The translations under genes and the position numbers were made by a program. Positions 1-10,028 of a stretch of DNA of 64,000 bases are shown here, piece by piece; the first letter of the stretch is position 1, and each line of letters starts with the position of its first letter. The stretch comes from Allium sativum (taxonomy: Eukaryota > Streptophyta > Magnoliopsida > Asparagales > Amaryllidaceae). The notes under the pieces are model-generated. The model was not told where the DNA came from and searched no databases. It saw nothing but the letters and a program-made list of their open reading frames with translations. The DNA lies in NCBI GenBank assembly GCA_030737875.1, contig CM060910.1, positions 250,450,427 through 250,514,426 on the forward strand. Direction: 5' to 3'.

Positions 1-1998
1 TATCGGAAATTCGTTCAGGATTTTTCAAAGATATCAGGAGTATTGACAAAGCTTACAAAGAAACATGAGAAATTCAAATGGACTCCCGAATGTGAAGAAG
101 CTTTCCAGGAGCTGAAACTGAAGTTGACAACCGCTCCAGTATTGACAATAATAGAAGGTAACCAAGACTTGACCGTATGGACAGATGCTTCTATTAGAGG
201 GCTAGGCGCAGTGTTAATGCAAAAGGGCCAAGTGATCGCTTATGCCAGCCGTCAACTAAAGCCGCATGAAAGAAACTATGCTACTCATGATCTTGAGTTA
301 TTAGCTATCGTGTTCGCTTTAAGAATATGGAGGCATTATTTATTGGGCAAGAAATTCGAACTATACATCGATCATCAATCCTTGAAATACCTGTTCACCC
401 AAAAAGATTTAAACCTGAGGCAACAGCGTTGGTTAGAATTCCTTGCAGCATACGATTTTGAAATTATATACACTCCAGGGAAAGCCAACGTTGTAGCCGA
501 TGCGCTCAGCAGAAAGAATGAAATCATCGCCAGTTTTGTCATCACGTCTTCATTAATATATAGGATCTCGACTCTTCAGAAAGACGATGAATTTATTCAA
601 AGAATCAGTCAAAGAATCAAAGGAGGTGAATCCATAAGTTTTCGACTCGATGACAAGGGAGTTCTAAGATTAAAAGGTAGAATCTGCATCCCAAACCTTC
701 CCGAGCTCAGAAGAGAAATACTTGATGAATGCCACAAGTCCAAATTAAGTATCCATCCCGGTGTGAGCAAAATGTATAACGATATCAAACGCACATTCTG
801 GTGGAGAGCTATGAAAAGAGATATCTCATTATATGTTAGCAGATGCCCCACTTGTCAGCTAGTTAAGAGTGATCAGCAGAAATTGGCTGGATTATTGCAA
901 CCATTAGAAATTCCAGGGTGGAAGTGGGAACAAATCTCGATGGATTTCATCGATGGCCTGCCTCGAACTAGAAAAGGAAACGACAGTATATGGGTAATCG
1001 TAGATCGCTTCACGAAGACTGCCCATTTCATACCTGTCCGATCCAACAGAACGGCTCAAAGTCTGGCACAGATTTACTTCAAAGAAATTGTTAAACTTCA
1101 TGGAGTACCGCTCAGTATAGTCAGCGATAGAGATCCCCTATTCACTAGCAAATTCTGGGAAGCATTCCAGGAAGAATTGGGAACCAAATTAAATCTAAGC
1201 ACCGCTTATCACCCTCAGACAGATGGCCAAACTGAGCGGGTGAATAGAATTTTAGAAGATCTATTGCGGGCTTGCGTAATTGATTTTGGAGGTTCATGGG
1301 AAGATCATTTGCATTTAGCCGAATTCTCTTACAACAATAGCTATCAAGCAAGTTTAGGAATGTCTCCATTTGAAGCATTGTACGGTAGACCGTGCAGATC
1401 TCCCGCATGTTGGGTAGAACCTGGCAACAGACTTGTGTTAGGGCCCGATATGATTCAAGAAGCATCGGATAAAGTCGATTTCATTAAGAAGAGGTTGAAA
1501 ACCGCTCAGAGCCGACAGAAAAGTTATGCTGATGCGAGAAGAAGGGATATATCGTTTGCCGTTGGCGATTATGTTTATTTAAGAGTTTCTCCAATGCGAG
1601 GGGTAATCAGATTTGGCAAGACTGGGAAGTTGGCACTGAGATTTATTGGTCCCTTTCCTATACTTGAACGGATTGGAACTCTTGCATATAGGGTTTCATT
1701 ACCTGATTGGTTGCCTGGTGTACATGATGTGTTCCACGTATCTCAGCTCAGAAAACATGTTCATGATCCAGATCTTGTTGTGGAAGAAGCAGCACAACAG
1801 GATATTGACATAACTCCAGAATTAGCACTCAAGAGAGATCCATTAAAGATAGTTGGCAAAGAAACTAGAGAGCTAAGGAGGAAAAAGATTCATTTAGTCA
1901 AAGTGCAGTGGAGTAGTGATCCTAGAGACTGTACTTGGGAGACTGAGGAAAGCATTAAACAAGCCTATCCCAAATGCAGAGTGGACATCTCTGACTAA
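1..1998 (+). CDS. Element A: C-terminal part of a Ty3/gypsy chromovirus polyprotein (RT end, RNase H, integrase, chromodomain); 5' end outside window
   Basis: The frame is open from base 1 to the TAA at 1996-1998 (665 residues), so it continues off the left edge; the TTG at 43 is not a real start. It begins with the last residues of reverse transcriptase ([10 protein letters not shown]). RNase H follows, with its DEDD set visible at D62 (WTDAS), E99, D124 (YIDH) and D167 (VADALSR). The integrase has an HHCC zinc site from H245 to CPTC, then a core with D315 (MDFIDG), D376 (SDRD) and E412 (GQTERVN), which is exact D-D-35-E spacing. The C-terminus has the [12 protein letters not shown] box and a chromodomain-like segment (LVKVQW...CTWE) near residues 615-657. 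No stop or frameshift is seen. The protein would replicate and integrate the element, with the chromodomain directing insertion to heterochromatin (family knowledge). Tekay/Del-type affiliation is an inference. Confidence 0.93.
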   Translation, partial: YRKFVQDFSKISGVLTKLTKKHEKFKWTPECEEAFQELKLKLTTAPVLTIIEGNQDLTVWTDASIRGLGAVLMQKGQVIAYASRQLKPHERNYATHDLELLAIVFALRIWRHYLLGKKFELYIDHQSLKYLFTQKDLNLRQQRWLEFLAAYDFEIIYTPGKANVVADALSRKNEIIASFVITSSLIYRISTLQKDDEFIQRISQRIKGGESISFRLDDKGVLRLKGRICIPNLPELRREILDECHKSKLSIHPGVSKMYNDIKRTFWWRAMKRDISLYVSRCPTCQLVKSDQQKLAGLLQPLEIPGWKWEQISMDFIDGLPRTRKGNDSIWVIVDRFTKTAHFIPVRSNRTAQSLAQIYFKEIVKLHGVPLSIVSDRDPLFTSKFWEAFQEELGTKLNLSTAYHPQTDGQTERVNRILEDLLRACVIDFGGSWEDHLHLAEFSYNNSYQASLGMSPFEALYGRPCRSPACWVEPGNRLVLGPDMIQEASDKVDFIKKRLKTAQSRQKSYADARRRDISFAVGDYVYLRVSPMRGVIRFGKTGKLALRFIGPFPILERIGTLAYRVSLPDWLPGVHDVFHVSQLRKHVHDPDLVVEEAAQQDIDITPELALKRDPLKIVGKETRELRRKKIHLVKVQWSSDPRDCTWETEESIKQAYPKCRVDISD

Positions 1999-2099
1999 CT
2001 CCGGTGCAAGGTACCTTTACAATACTTTGCATTTACATTTTATTTCCTGCTTAACTGTTATTTCCTTTTCGAGGACGAAAAGTTTTAAGTGGGGGAGAT
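1999..2099 (+). promoter_or_regulatory. Element A 3' untranslated segment with hairpin and polypurine tract
   Basis: Between the pol stop and the 3' LTR lies a short hairpin (arms CTTTTCG 2065-2071 and CGAAAAG 2076-2082). It is followed by the purine run AAGTGGGGGAGA (about 2087-2098), directly before the LTR. A polypurine tract at this place primes plus-strand DNA synthesis in LTR retrotransposons. The same hairpin-plus-tract arrangement recurs before the 3' LTR of element H. Confidence 0.85.
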
Positions 2100-2894
2100 T
2101 GTAATAACCCGGAAAATGTGAACCAGTTTAAAATTTTTAAATTAGGTTATTAACAAGAAATTTGAATGATTAAAATAGCATATTTCAATAAAATATAGAA
2201 TTTGGTATGATAGGGCAGTTTGAAATTTTGAATACAAACTTTGTCTGACTGTACCAGGTGGAAAATATAACGGATTTTAACGAAACTGAAAATATTTAAA
2301 TCTGTTTATCAATACCTTTCTAACGAATCTGAAAAATCGAAATTTCATAACGGAAATCAAAAGTTATGGCCAAATGAATTTTCAGAAAGGTTGCTATATA
2401 GTGTATATAGCCCTTGAAAATTGAGATTTTGCATACAACCTCGGAATTCGACGAAACCACTTTGGTTGGGTCCGGGATGTCATATTATTGCTAAGTTTCA
2501 AATTTCATAATTTTTGAAGCTAGTATGTGAGCGGGGCAAAAGATAACGTGTTTGGTCAAATTCTGTTAAAATGGGTCGACCTAAAAATGGCCGTTTTGCA
2601 AACGAGCTCAGAATTCGACGAAACTGGTTTTTTTAGGACCGTATCATCAAAACAAAGCTAGATTTATTTTTCTGGAATTTTTTGATTCAGTTTGTGGCCC
2701 TGGCAAATTGAAATGTACGTTTAAATTAAATATCGAATGTTTTATATTTTAATTTGAAAAATAACAGACTGTAACAGTCGAAATGGCCAACGAAACATAT
2801 CCCATTGTGTCCGGAATAGGGTTATTTAGCTAGGGGCGACAGTCGTTGGGTTTAAAAAGGAGTCCGTTTGCAAAAACACTATTTAAAAATTTTC

Positions 2895-2901
2895 TATAAA
2901 T
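2895..2901 (+). promoter_or_regulatory. Candidate TATA box of LTR A
   Basis: TATAAAT lies about 795 bp into the LTR, followed by a CCAAT and then the GC-rich leader-like block. LTR D has a similar box about 630 bp from its start, which supports a shared U3/R layout. Confidence 0.45.
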
Positions 2902-3675
2902 ATCGGCCAATAGGAAATTTTCTTTAAAAAAAAAATAGAAAACCCTAAAAAAAACCCTAGCCGCCAGAACTATCGACGACTACCGTCGTTCGCTCCTTCC
3001 CGACGAAAATCCCGCCGCCACAGGCGACGCCAGCCAACGCCACCACCCTCAATCGACGCCGCCCACCTCCTTCTTCAAATCCGACCAACCCCCGCTCTTC
3101 CTCCCTTCGCCAGCGTCGAGAACGACGCCCAGGAAGTCGCCGACTTCACATCGACGCCACGATCGCCAGAGGCGATCGCACCTGCTCCTCCGACCACCGA
3201 TAGGACCGCCTCGCTCCCCTCTTTCAAGTCCCACTCTCTGATCAGAGCATCGATTCACGGATTTTCTGAAAAATCCGAACCCTAGTTTCGAAATCAAAAA
3301 GGGGTATACGGCTAAACTGATTTTTACACTTTAAAGCGTTGCAAACTTGTAAAAATCATATCTTTTTGCTATGTTAACGAAATTCGATGAAACAGGAGAC
3401 ACCGTGACCGCAAGGAGGCTCTCTACATTCTAGAAGAAGCCGCGGATTTTTCTGACCTTCCTACGATTTTTAGCACCGCAAGAACCAATGTGAGGAATCT
3501 AAACTATTTATGTGAATGTAATCGCGTTGTATAAATTATATAAGCGAAGTGTAAATTATATACGCATTGTATACCTCATGTACATGTGTTGTATAAGTTA
3601 TATTAGCGATGTATAAATTATACAAGCGTTGTTTGAAACATATATACTTTGAATTGTGATGAAATGCAAGTGAAT

Positions 3676-3678
<3 letters not shown>

Positions 3679-3722
<44 letters not shown>
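3679..3722. repeat. (AT)n microsatellite in LTR A
   Basis: Uninterrupted alternating TA for about 44 bases. Confidence 0.95.
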
Positions 3723-3723
<1 letters not shown>

Positions 3724-4095
3724 TCCCCTCGTCCACAGACCATGGACGATATTTATTGCATGTGATTGACGTAATATCATATGGTTCGACGAATGGTTGG
3801 AAATAATTGTTTGTGGTTGATATTATGGTTGAAAAATACCTTTGTGGTTGAAAAATACCCTCTTGTGGTTGAAACAAAATAGAATAGGATTGTGGAATTG
3901 AAAATAAAACATGCCGCCTGCATGCGAATTAGATGCATGATCCCCATTGTCAAAAACCACGAGGTTTTAAGGTAGAGCGAGGAGCCGTACTAGGGACGGT
4001 CCCGGTTTTAACTACCCTGCCGTTATGCTGCCAAAATTTTCTGAAATAATTATGTGTTAGAATAATTTTCATTCATTGAAATTATTTATATATGC

Positions 4096-4913
4096 GATAT
4101 CGAATATTCATGTGTTGAGTTGCAATTCATTCGTTGGGTTGAAATTCATGTGTTGAATATTATTTGAATTTAAACAAATGGCTTTAGCAATAAAAATCAC
4201 ATTTTTATATATATACAAACGATATCGAATATTCATGTGTTGAGTTGCAATTCATTCGTTGGGTTGAAATTCATGTGTTGAATATTATTTGAATTTAAAC
4301 AAATGGCTTTAGCAATAAAAATCACATTTTTATATATATACAAACGATATCGAATATTCATGTGTTGAGTTGCAATTCATTCGTTGAGTTGAAATTCATG
4401 TGTTGAATATTATTTGAATTTAAACAAATGGCTTTAGCAATAAAAATCATATTTGTATATATATACAAACGATATCGAATATACATGTGTTGAGTTGCAA
4501 TTCATTCGTTGAGTTGAAATTCATGTGTTGAATATTATTTGAATTTAAACAAATGGCTTTAGCAATAAAAATCACATTTTTATATATATACAAACGATAT
4601 CGAATATTCATGTGTTGAGTTGCAATTCATTCGTTAAGTTGAAATTCATGTGTTGAATATTATTTGAATTTAAACAAATGGCTTTAGCAATAAAAATCAT
4701 ATTTTTATATATATACAAACTATATAGAATATTCATGTGTTGAGTTGCAATTCATTCGTTGGGTTGAAATTCATGTGTTGAATATTATTTGAATTTAAAC
4801 AAATGGCTTTAGCGATAAAAAAATCGCATTTATATATATATACAAGCTATATAGTATATTCATGTGTTGAATTCCAATTCATTCGTTGAGTTGAAGTTCA
4901 TGTGTTGAATTTT
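4096..4913 (+). repeat. 125-bp tandem array in LTR A, six full units plus a partial seventh
   Basis: Units begin GATATCGAATATTCATG at 4096, 4221, 4346, 4471 and 4596, then as slightly diverged TATATAGAATATTCATG at 4721 and TATATAGTATATTCATG at 4848. The spacing is 125 bp except the last interval (127). Each unit holds the pair GTTGAGTTGCAATTCATTCG and GTTGAAATTCATGTGTTGAA and ends in a short TATATATA run. Units 1-5 are nearly identical; units 6-7 are more diverged. Confidence 0.95.
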
Positions 4914-5865
4914 ATCATCTTTTAAAAATAAAATGAATCGACATTGAAAACTATAATTTTTATTATAAATATGAAGTGTTAAAAATACACATGTGTCGAA
5001 TAAATATTTTTGATGATAAAAATATTCCTTTTATCATGTGTACGCTTATATAAAAATACACACGTGTTGAAATAAATAATAGTTTGCTAGAAATATTATT
5101 ATTAGCTTGTTCTGCATATATATACATGTGTTGAACAGGAAAAATGGATTAGCTGTTGAGTAAAGAAATTATTTGCGTGCCCGACAAATAGGTAAACCTT
5201 GATGAGTTGGCTGCGCAATTTTATTTATATATCAACTCCTGTGAATGCCATTGGATGCGGAGTGCTGGTTTTTCTGTGTGAAATAATAAACAACGCCATA
5301 GGATAGTAACAATTAATTTTGAACTACACTACATGGCATACTTCTTGACGATAGGCATACTTCATCATATTCCACATAAGCAATTGGAGCTTGTGTGATG
5401 AGGTGGAAGATTTACCATACAAGCGAGAGGCTTGTATGGCGATGACTAAGTACTACAGGTTGAACTGATGACTGATATGGACTATATAAATTATAACGAT
5501 AAATTGCCAAATTAATAAAAACCCCACACGGGTCTGGAGTTGACAATAATCACTTCGCTCTAGTTATTAGATACGGCACATGGACTATTTATTTCCACAC
5601 GGAAACGGGGTGACGGGAATTTATTCTCTGGAGTGATTATCAGTACATGCTCCCCCGTAAACACCAAAATATATCACTAAAAATATGTGAATGCTTTTTA
5701 GGATTTATTGGGTACCTAATACGGCCCAATAAATTTCCAAACCCCTCCCCGTACAAAGGAGGTTATGGCGAAATTTTTCGAAATATTAAGGCGTTAGTGA
5801 AATATTTGAAGTGAAAACGAAGTTGAAATATAAAATGAACTATAGTTGAAACTATGGAATGAATT

Positions 5866-6350
5866 ATATTTATATATATAAATATAAATATAATTAAAAG
5901 GAATAGAGGCCGTGCAGTTCGCGTTTCGGAATCGTAATTTGAAACGATTAGTACGAGAAATCCGACCATCGGATTTTCCCGAAACCGCAACCGCTGGGTT
6001 CGCCTTGGAAATACCTTTCCAACGGCACCAACCTTGTAAAAATCCAACGGTTGGATTGTCCGGAATGTTTAATTCAAATCTGAAGAAAAACAGCGCCAGA
6101 ATCGTTTATATTTATATATAAATATAAATATAATTAAATTTAATCGAATAACGATGCTGTAGTTCGAATTTTGAAACCGTAACTTCAAACGACTAGTGTG
6201 GAAGATCCAACCGTCGGATTCTCACGAAACTGGAACCGTTGGGTTCGCTTTGGGAATATCTTCCCACTGATATAGACTTTGTAGAAATCCAACGGTTAGA
6301 TTTTCCGATATGTGTAAAAAAAATTAGGAGAAAAACAGCGCCAGTGCCAC
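5866..6350 (+). repeat. Tandem duplication (about 240 bp period) in LTR A
   Basis: Two diverged copies share ordered blocks: GAAACGATTAGTACG / CAAACGACTAGTGTG, ATCCAACGGTTGGATT / ATCCAACGGTTAGATT and AAAAACAGCGCCAG (both). The AT segment TATATATAAATATAAATATA recurs about 240 bp apart. The AACAGCGCCAGAAT motif also appears, on the opposite strand, in LTRs D (near 41770) and E (near 31978). Confidence 0.85.
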
Positions 6351-7760
6351 AGCACGACCTGAAACGTCGTTTAATTAAATATGGCCATTTTTAAATAAAT
6401 AAAAATGGCGAAAAATCGCTATAAAATATTGTAAGCAACATAGGTTGCAAATAAACGAATTGTGCTTGAATTGTTTGATATTTGATGGTTGTATGTGTAT
6501 GACATGAAAATAACACTAAATAACTTAAAGATGGATGTCGAATGATATAACCACATAAAGAATCGATTTAAATTCTAATGACGTGAATTATTTGAAAAGG
6601 CCGAGCTAACCCTCATTTCAAATAATTCAGCGAGCGATTCGAATTGGAAAATGCAAAGACGATTCAAGACCGACGATCTTCGTATCGGTTGGATGGGCGC
6701 TACTGAGGTTCCTAACCGGAGTAGCTACCGGAAGGGGACGGAAGTAGTAGCCGTCTGAACGTATGTGTTGATTGTACGGATTTGCGAGGAATTTGACGCC
6801 TCCGGTTTCGTTCAGACCCAGGACGGACTTGTAAATGGACTGTGTGTCTGACATTGGATTTTGTTCTATATTGATTGATCTCTGTTAAATATATATCTGT
6901 TTGGCGGCGGAGAATTTATTCTTTTGCTTAACGCCCTTCTCTGAGACGTACGAGCTCAGGGGTTATATATCGATAGAAATCAATCGTATGGAGTGGACTG
7001 CCTATGTGGCATGCCAAGATGCTATGATCAAGGCTTCTGTTGCAAAGCAAAGTCTTGTGGATGATGATCAAAGCAAGGTCTACGTGGCCTAGCTTTGTGT
7101 ATTTCGTAAATTCGCGAACCTCACACCCCGGTATGAGTTAAAAACGGGATACGGGCCGCTGGGAGAGCACGACGTTTCTTTCTAGCTATGGTGGTGTCAG
7201 TGACTTACCGGCCCTGACATATATATCTACTTTTCACCTTTGTGGTTGTTGGAATGCGAGGCGCCTCGATTATAGGTCTGTAAGGACCGGGAAACGTGTG
7301 TTCAAGAATTGCCAATCCTCTAACGTAAGTGAGGACCGGCCCAGCCGATCCAAGGGTTACCCAGTGTGCATAGTCCTGAGGCATTTGCTAGAGTGTCTCG
7401 AAGCGGAGAGGAGCTTGCCCCTTGCCTCGACTCATGACGGAAATCCAATTTCCAATACGAAATAACGGTCTTGATTGTAGAGCTAGTATGGCGACATAGT
7501 AGATGGTAGCTATGCCGCCTATGATTGATATTTATGATGCTATTCGTTTTTGAAACATATATGCACTAGTAATAATACCAAATGATTTTGTTTTATACGT
7601 ATCAAGCATATTTGGCTATTATAAGGTAAAACTCTATCCTCCGGCTTGCGTTGCATTGTGTGATGGGACCTGAGTCTTATAATGGCTACATTCTTTCTTA
7701 AAGCATTGCGTTGTTTTAAAGGAATTTACTTTGTTTTAAATGCACTAGCAATCACTGGAG

Positions 7761-7912
7761 TAAACCCGTTCCGCGAAAGTGGCGTGGTCCTATGATTTTC
7801 TATTACTGTTGTTTAACTGTTAAATAGATTCCTCATACCAGTCCCCATGACTGACTCGTTGTTTGTTTCACTTTGCAAACGCGGGTGCCCTTATTTTCAC
7901 ACGGGCAGCCTA
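7761..7912 (+). promoter_or_regulatory. Conserved module near the LTR 3' end (element A copy)
   Basis: Two ordered motifs, AAACCCGTTCC...GGCGTGGTC and CCAGTC(C)CCATGACTGAC...GGGTGCC...GGGCAG, lie about 460-620 bp before the LTR end. The same order is found in LTR C (18969-19128, plus) and in both E LTRs (30266-30424 and 52232-52393, minus). The second motif also occurs in D (39431-39512, minus). The position fits the transcribed R/U5 part; the role is unknown. Confidence 0.7.
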
Positions 7913-8376
7913 GTACACATGTGACAGGTGGTTTTTGGTTCTACACTGCTGCATAGCGTGCACTTTTGGCTCATGGCGAGGCTGACTTCATAGAGATGAC
8001 TTAGATATTTTCCGCCATTACTGTATTTATATTATGATTCCGCCACTGGCGATGGAGACTGATTTACTTTCCGTATTTCTCACTATATGTATATGTATTC
8101 CGCCTTCGGCGATGTAGACTGATACTCTTATTATGTCACTGCATGTATGTATTCCGCCTCTGGCGATGATGACTGATCACTTCCCTCTCTTTTTACTAAG
8201 TATATCCCACGTTATGCTATTCTGATATTCCTACATGTTGTGATTCCGCTGTCATATCCATGTAAAAGTATTTTATTTATTGTTTCTGCTATTATCTGTA
8301 CTCTGCTATGATGATTAATGTGTTATTTCCTAATGATTATCCTTAATACCGCCCCTCGGATTTTGGGGTTGTCACA

Positions 8377-8381
8377 AAACT
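8377..8381. other. Insertion junction of element A into the 3' LTR of element B (target-site copy AAACT)
   Basis: Left of 8377 is the end of LTR A; from 8378 the sequence AACTCGTTGATTCCC matches 15589 onwards in B's other LTR. AAACT here corresponds to GAACT at 15588-15592. The second target-site copy would be outside the window, beyond A's 5' LTR. Confidence 0.75.
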
Positions 8382-8639
8382 CGTTGATTCCCATCTAAAT
8401 CTTGAGCTCTAACTTCCCGTTTGGACTTCCTTTGCATCTCGGGTTTTTGATCGAGTTGGAGTGGGTCTTCAGAAGAGTTGTCGTGCAGTAACAGCCCTAG
8501 GATTCAGTTCGGTTCGGTAGTCGTCTTTCCATTCGGTTCGGTTCGGAAGTGTAGTGCCTATTCTCTGCTTGGTTCGGTGGTTACTCCCTTCTAAGTTCCT
8601 GGATCCGATCCTGTCCTTCTCCATTTGCCCGATCCGCTC

Positions 8640-8750
8640 CCACTCGCTTGTTTGCTCCGATCCGCTCCGCTCCCTAGCTTACTCCGATCCGATCCGCTCT
8701 CTAGCTTACTCCGATCCGATCTGCTCTCTAGTCTACTCTGATTTTATGCA
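8640..8750. repeat. CCGATCC-rich short tandem units in element B 3' LTR
   Basis: Units of the type TAGCTTACTCCGATCCGATC, about 27 bp long, two full copies plus degenerate ones. The matching block in the other LTR has one more unit, and related GGATCGGAT-rich sequence is in J. Confidence 0.85.
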
Positions 8751-9874
8751 GTGGCCTTCCTTCTTGCCAAATTCCTTTTGTGCCAGGTTCCAGTTCGGGT
8801 CGGGTTCCTTGCCCAGGTCTCCTACCCGATCCGAGCCCATATCCGATCCGATCCGAAACCCTGCACAACTTTCTGCAACTTGTTTACGCCATTCGACGAC
8901 GTTTTCGACAAATCTAACTATTCTAATCAATCACAAATCATGTCAAATAGCCATAACAACATAGCAAACTAACCACAAACACCAAAACAATGAATTTACA
9001 TGTCAAAATGGATCAAATGTGCCCAAAACCCCTTATTTACCCTTAAGCATGTTTAAGTAAAACTAATCATAGGGTTAACAAAACTTAATCAATCGAACCA
9101 AATTTCTAGCAGAAGCATAAAACATTATTTAAGAATTTCTAAACATTTTTCCAGAATTTATTAGTGTATAAATTCGTTAATCTTCACTAATTACCCTTAA
9201 TTACCGTAATTAGTGCAAAAACTATGCAAATCACTCACCTTGACCACAAATGAAACACCAAATCTGAAATACTCTCTGTTTGGGTCGAATTCCTATGTAT
9301 AGCAGCAGCTCCAACCTTGCTCTGTTGCTATTTGGCCTTGTTTTGATGTAGTTTAGGCTTAATCCTCACTCAAAATGTGTTTTGGAGTGGTTTTAGAGAA
9401 TGGAAGCCATTACTAAGGTCTCAAGAAGATTTGTGGCGGCTCAAAACTGAAATGAAAGTGATTTCCTAACCCTAATCAGTCCTCCTATACCTCTAAACCC
9501 GAAATTCCCCTATGGGCCTAGCTGCTAATCACCCGGTTAAGCCCAATTAAGCTGTTTTTCACCATCTGAAACTTGTTTCAGCCATATCTCCCAAACGTTG
9601 AGTCCTTTTGGCTAATGTGACCACTCTACGGAAAGAGAAACCATCGTCCGGAGCTAATGGAAGTGGTTTCAGGTCAAAATTCCTTTCTAGTCAGAAGTTA
9701 TGGCCAAAACAGTACCAACTAGGGGTAAAATGGTCATTTAAAAATCGGGAAAAATCATGAACATGGGAAATGACCCCAATAGTCGTCCCCCAAAGTTACA
9801 TGACCATACGACTTCGTATGTGAAAGAAATAAATATCCTACGATCCTATGATGCGTAGAATACGGGTCGTTACA

Positions 9875-9890
9875 CTCTCCCCCCTTAAGA
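9875..9890 (-). promoter_or_regulatory. Element B polypurine tract
   Basis: Read on the minus strand, TTCTTAAGGGGGGAGAG directly precedes the LTR start TGTAACGACCC. It is the expected plus-strand primer site and confirms the minus orientation of B. Confidence 0.9.
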
Positions 9891-10028
9891 AATTTCGTCC
9901 CCGGAATTCCTTAACCCTAAACACACAAAGAATCTCGCATGCCTAACAACCACATACAACAATCAAACATGCAAAACAAGCAAACAAGCCTATCCTAGCA
10001 TGCGGAAAACTAAATCGAAGTCAAAATC

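Larger units (their letters stand above)
2100..8376 (+). mobile_element. Element A 3' LTR (6,277 bp, unusually long)
   Basis: It starts TGTAATAACCC right after the polypurine tract and ends TTGGGGTTGTCACA, giving TG...CA ends. The right edge is fixed independently: from 8377 the sequence resumes element B's LTR, as a second, unbroken copy at 15588 onwards shows. In order it contains an AT-rich U3, a TATA box near 2895, a GC-rich leader-like block (2940-3290, with AAACCCTAGCCGCC), an (AT)n run, a 125-bp tandem array, a duplicated ~240-bp block, and motifs near the 3' end shared with LTRs C, D and E. No coding region was recognised; short frames such as 3049-3297 minus are chance readings of the GC-rich block. 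Confidence 0.85.
8377..9874 (-). mobile_element. Element B 3' LTR, distal part cut off by element A
   Basis: These bases match 15588-17152 closely. The LTR starts (minus strand) at 9874 with TGTAACGACCCG next to a polypurine tract. About 980 bp corresponding to 14606-15587 are missing because element A sits at 8377. By eye there are about 23 base differences from the other LTR over some 1.5 kb, about three quarters transitions, plus three indels: a roughly 32-bp block near 15750, one 27-bp tandem unit, and 12 bp near 16150. Confidence 0.92.

Noticed and set aside
1..1998. Endogenous pararetrovirus
   Set aside because: An integrase with HHCC and D-D-35-E, a chromodomain, and an LTR after a polypurine tract identify a Ty3/gypsy retrotransposon.
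3049..3297. 82-codon minus-strand frame in a GC-rich block
   Set aside because: It lies antisense in the leader-like part of LTR A, has no recognisable domain, and its composition explains the open frame.
3536..3877. 113-codon minus-strand frame with a poly-IY stretch
   Set aside because: The stretch is the (AT)n microsatellite read in frame.
4096..4913. CRISPR-like regular repeats
   Set aside because: Units are contiguous 125-bp tandem copies with no unique spacers, in an LTR of a plant element.
8554..8964. 136-codon plus-strand frame, and similar frames at 15798-16250 and 19472-19858
   Set aside because: They read through CCGATCC repeats of B-family LTRs in several frames at once; repeated sequence, not genes.
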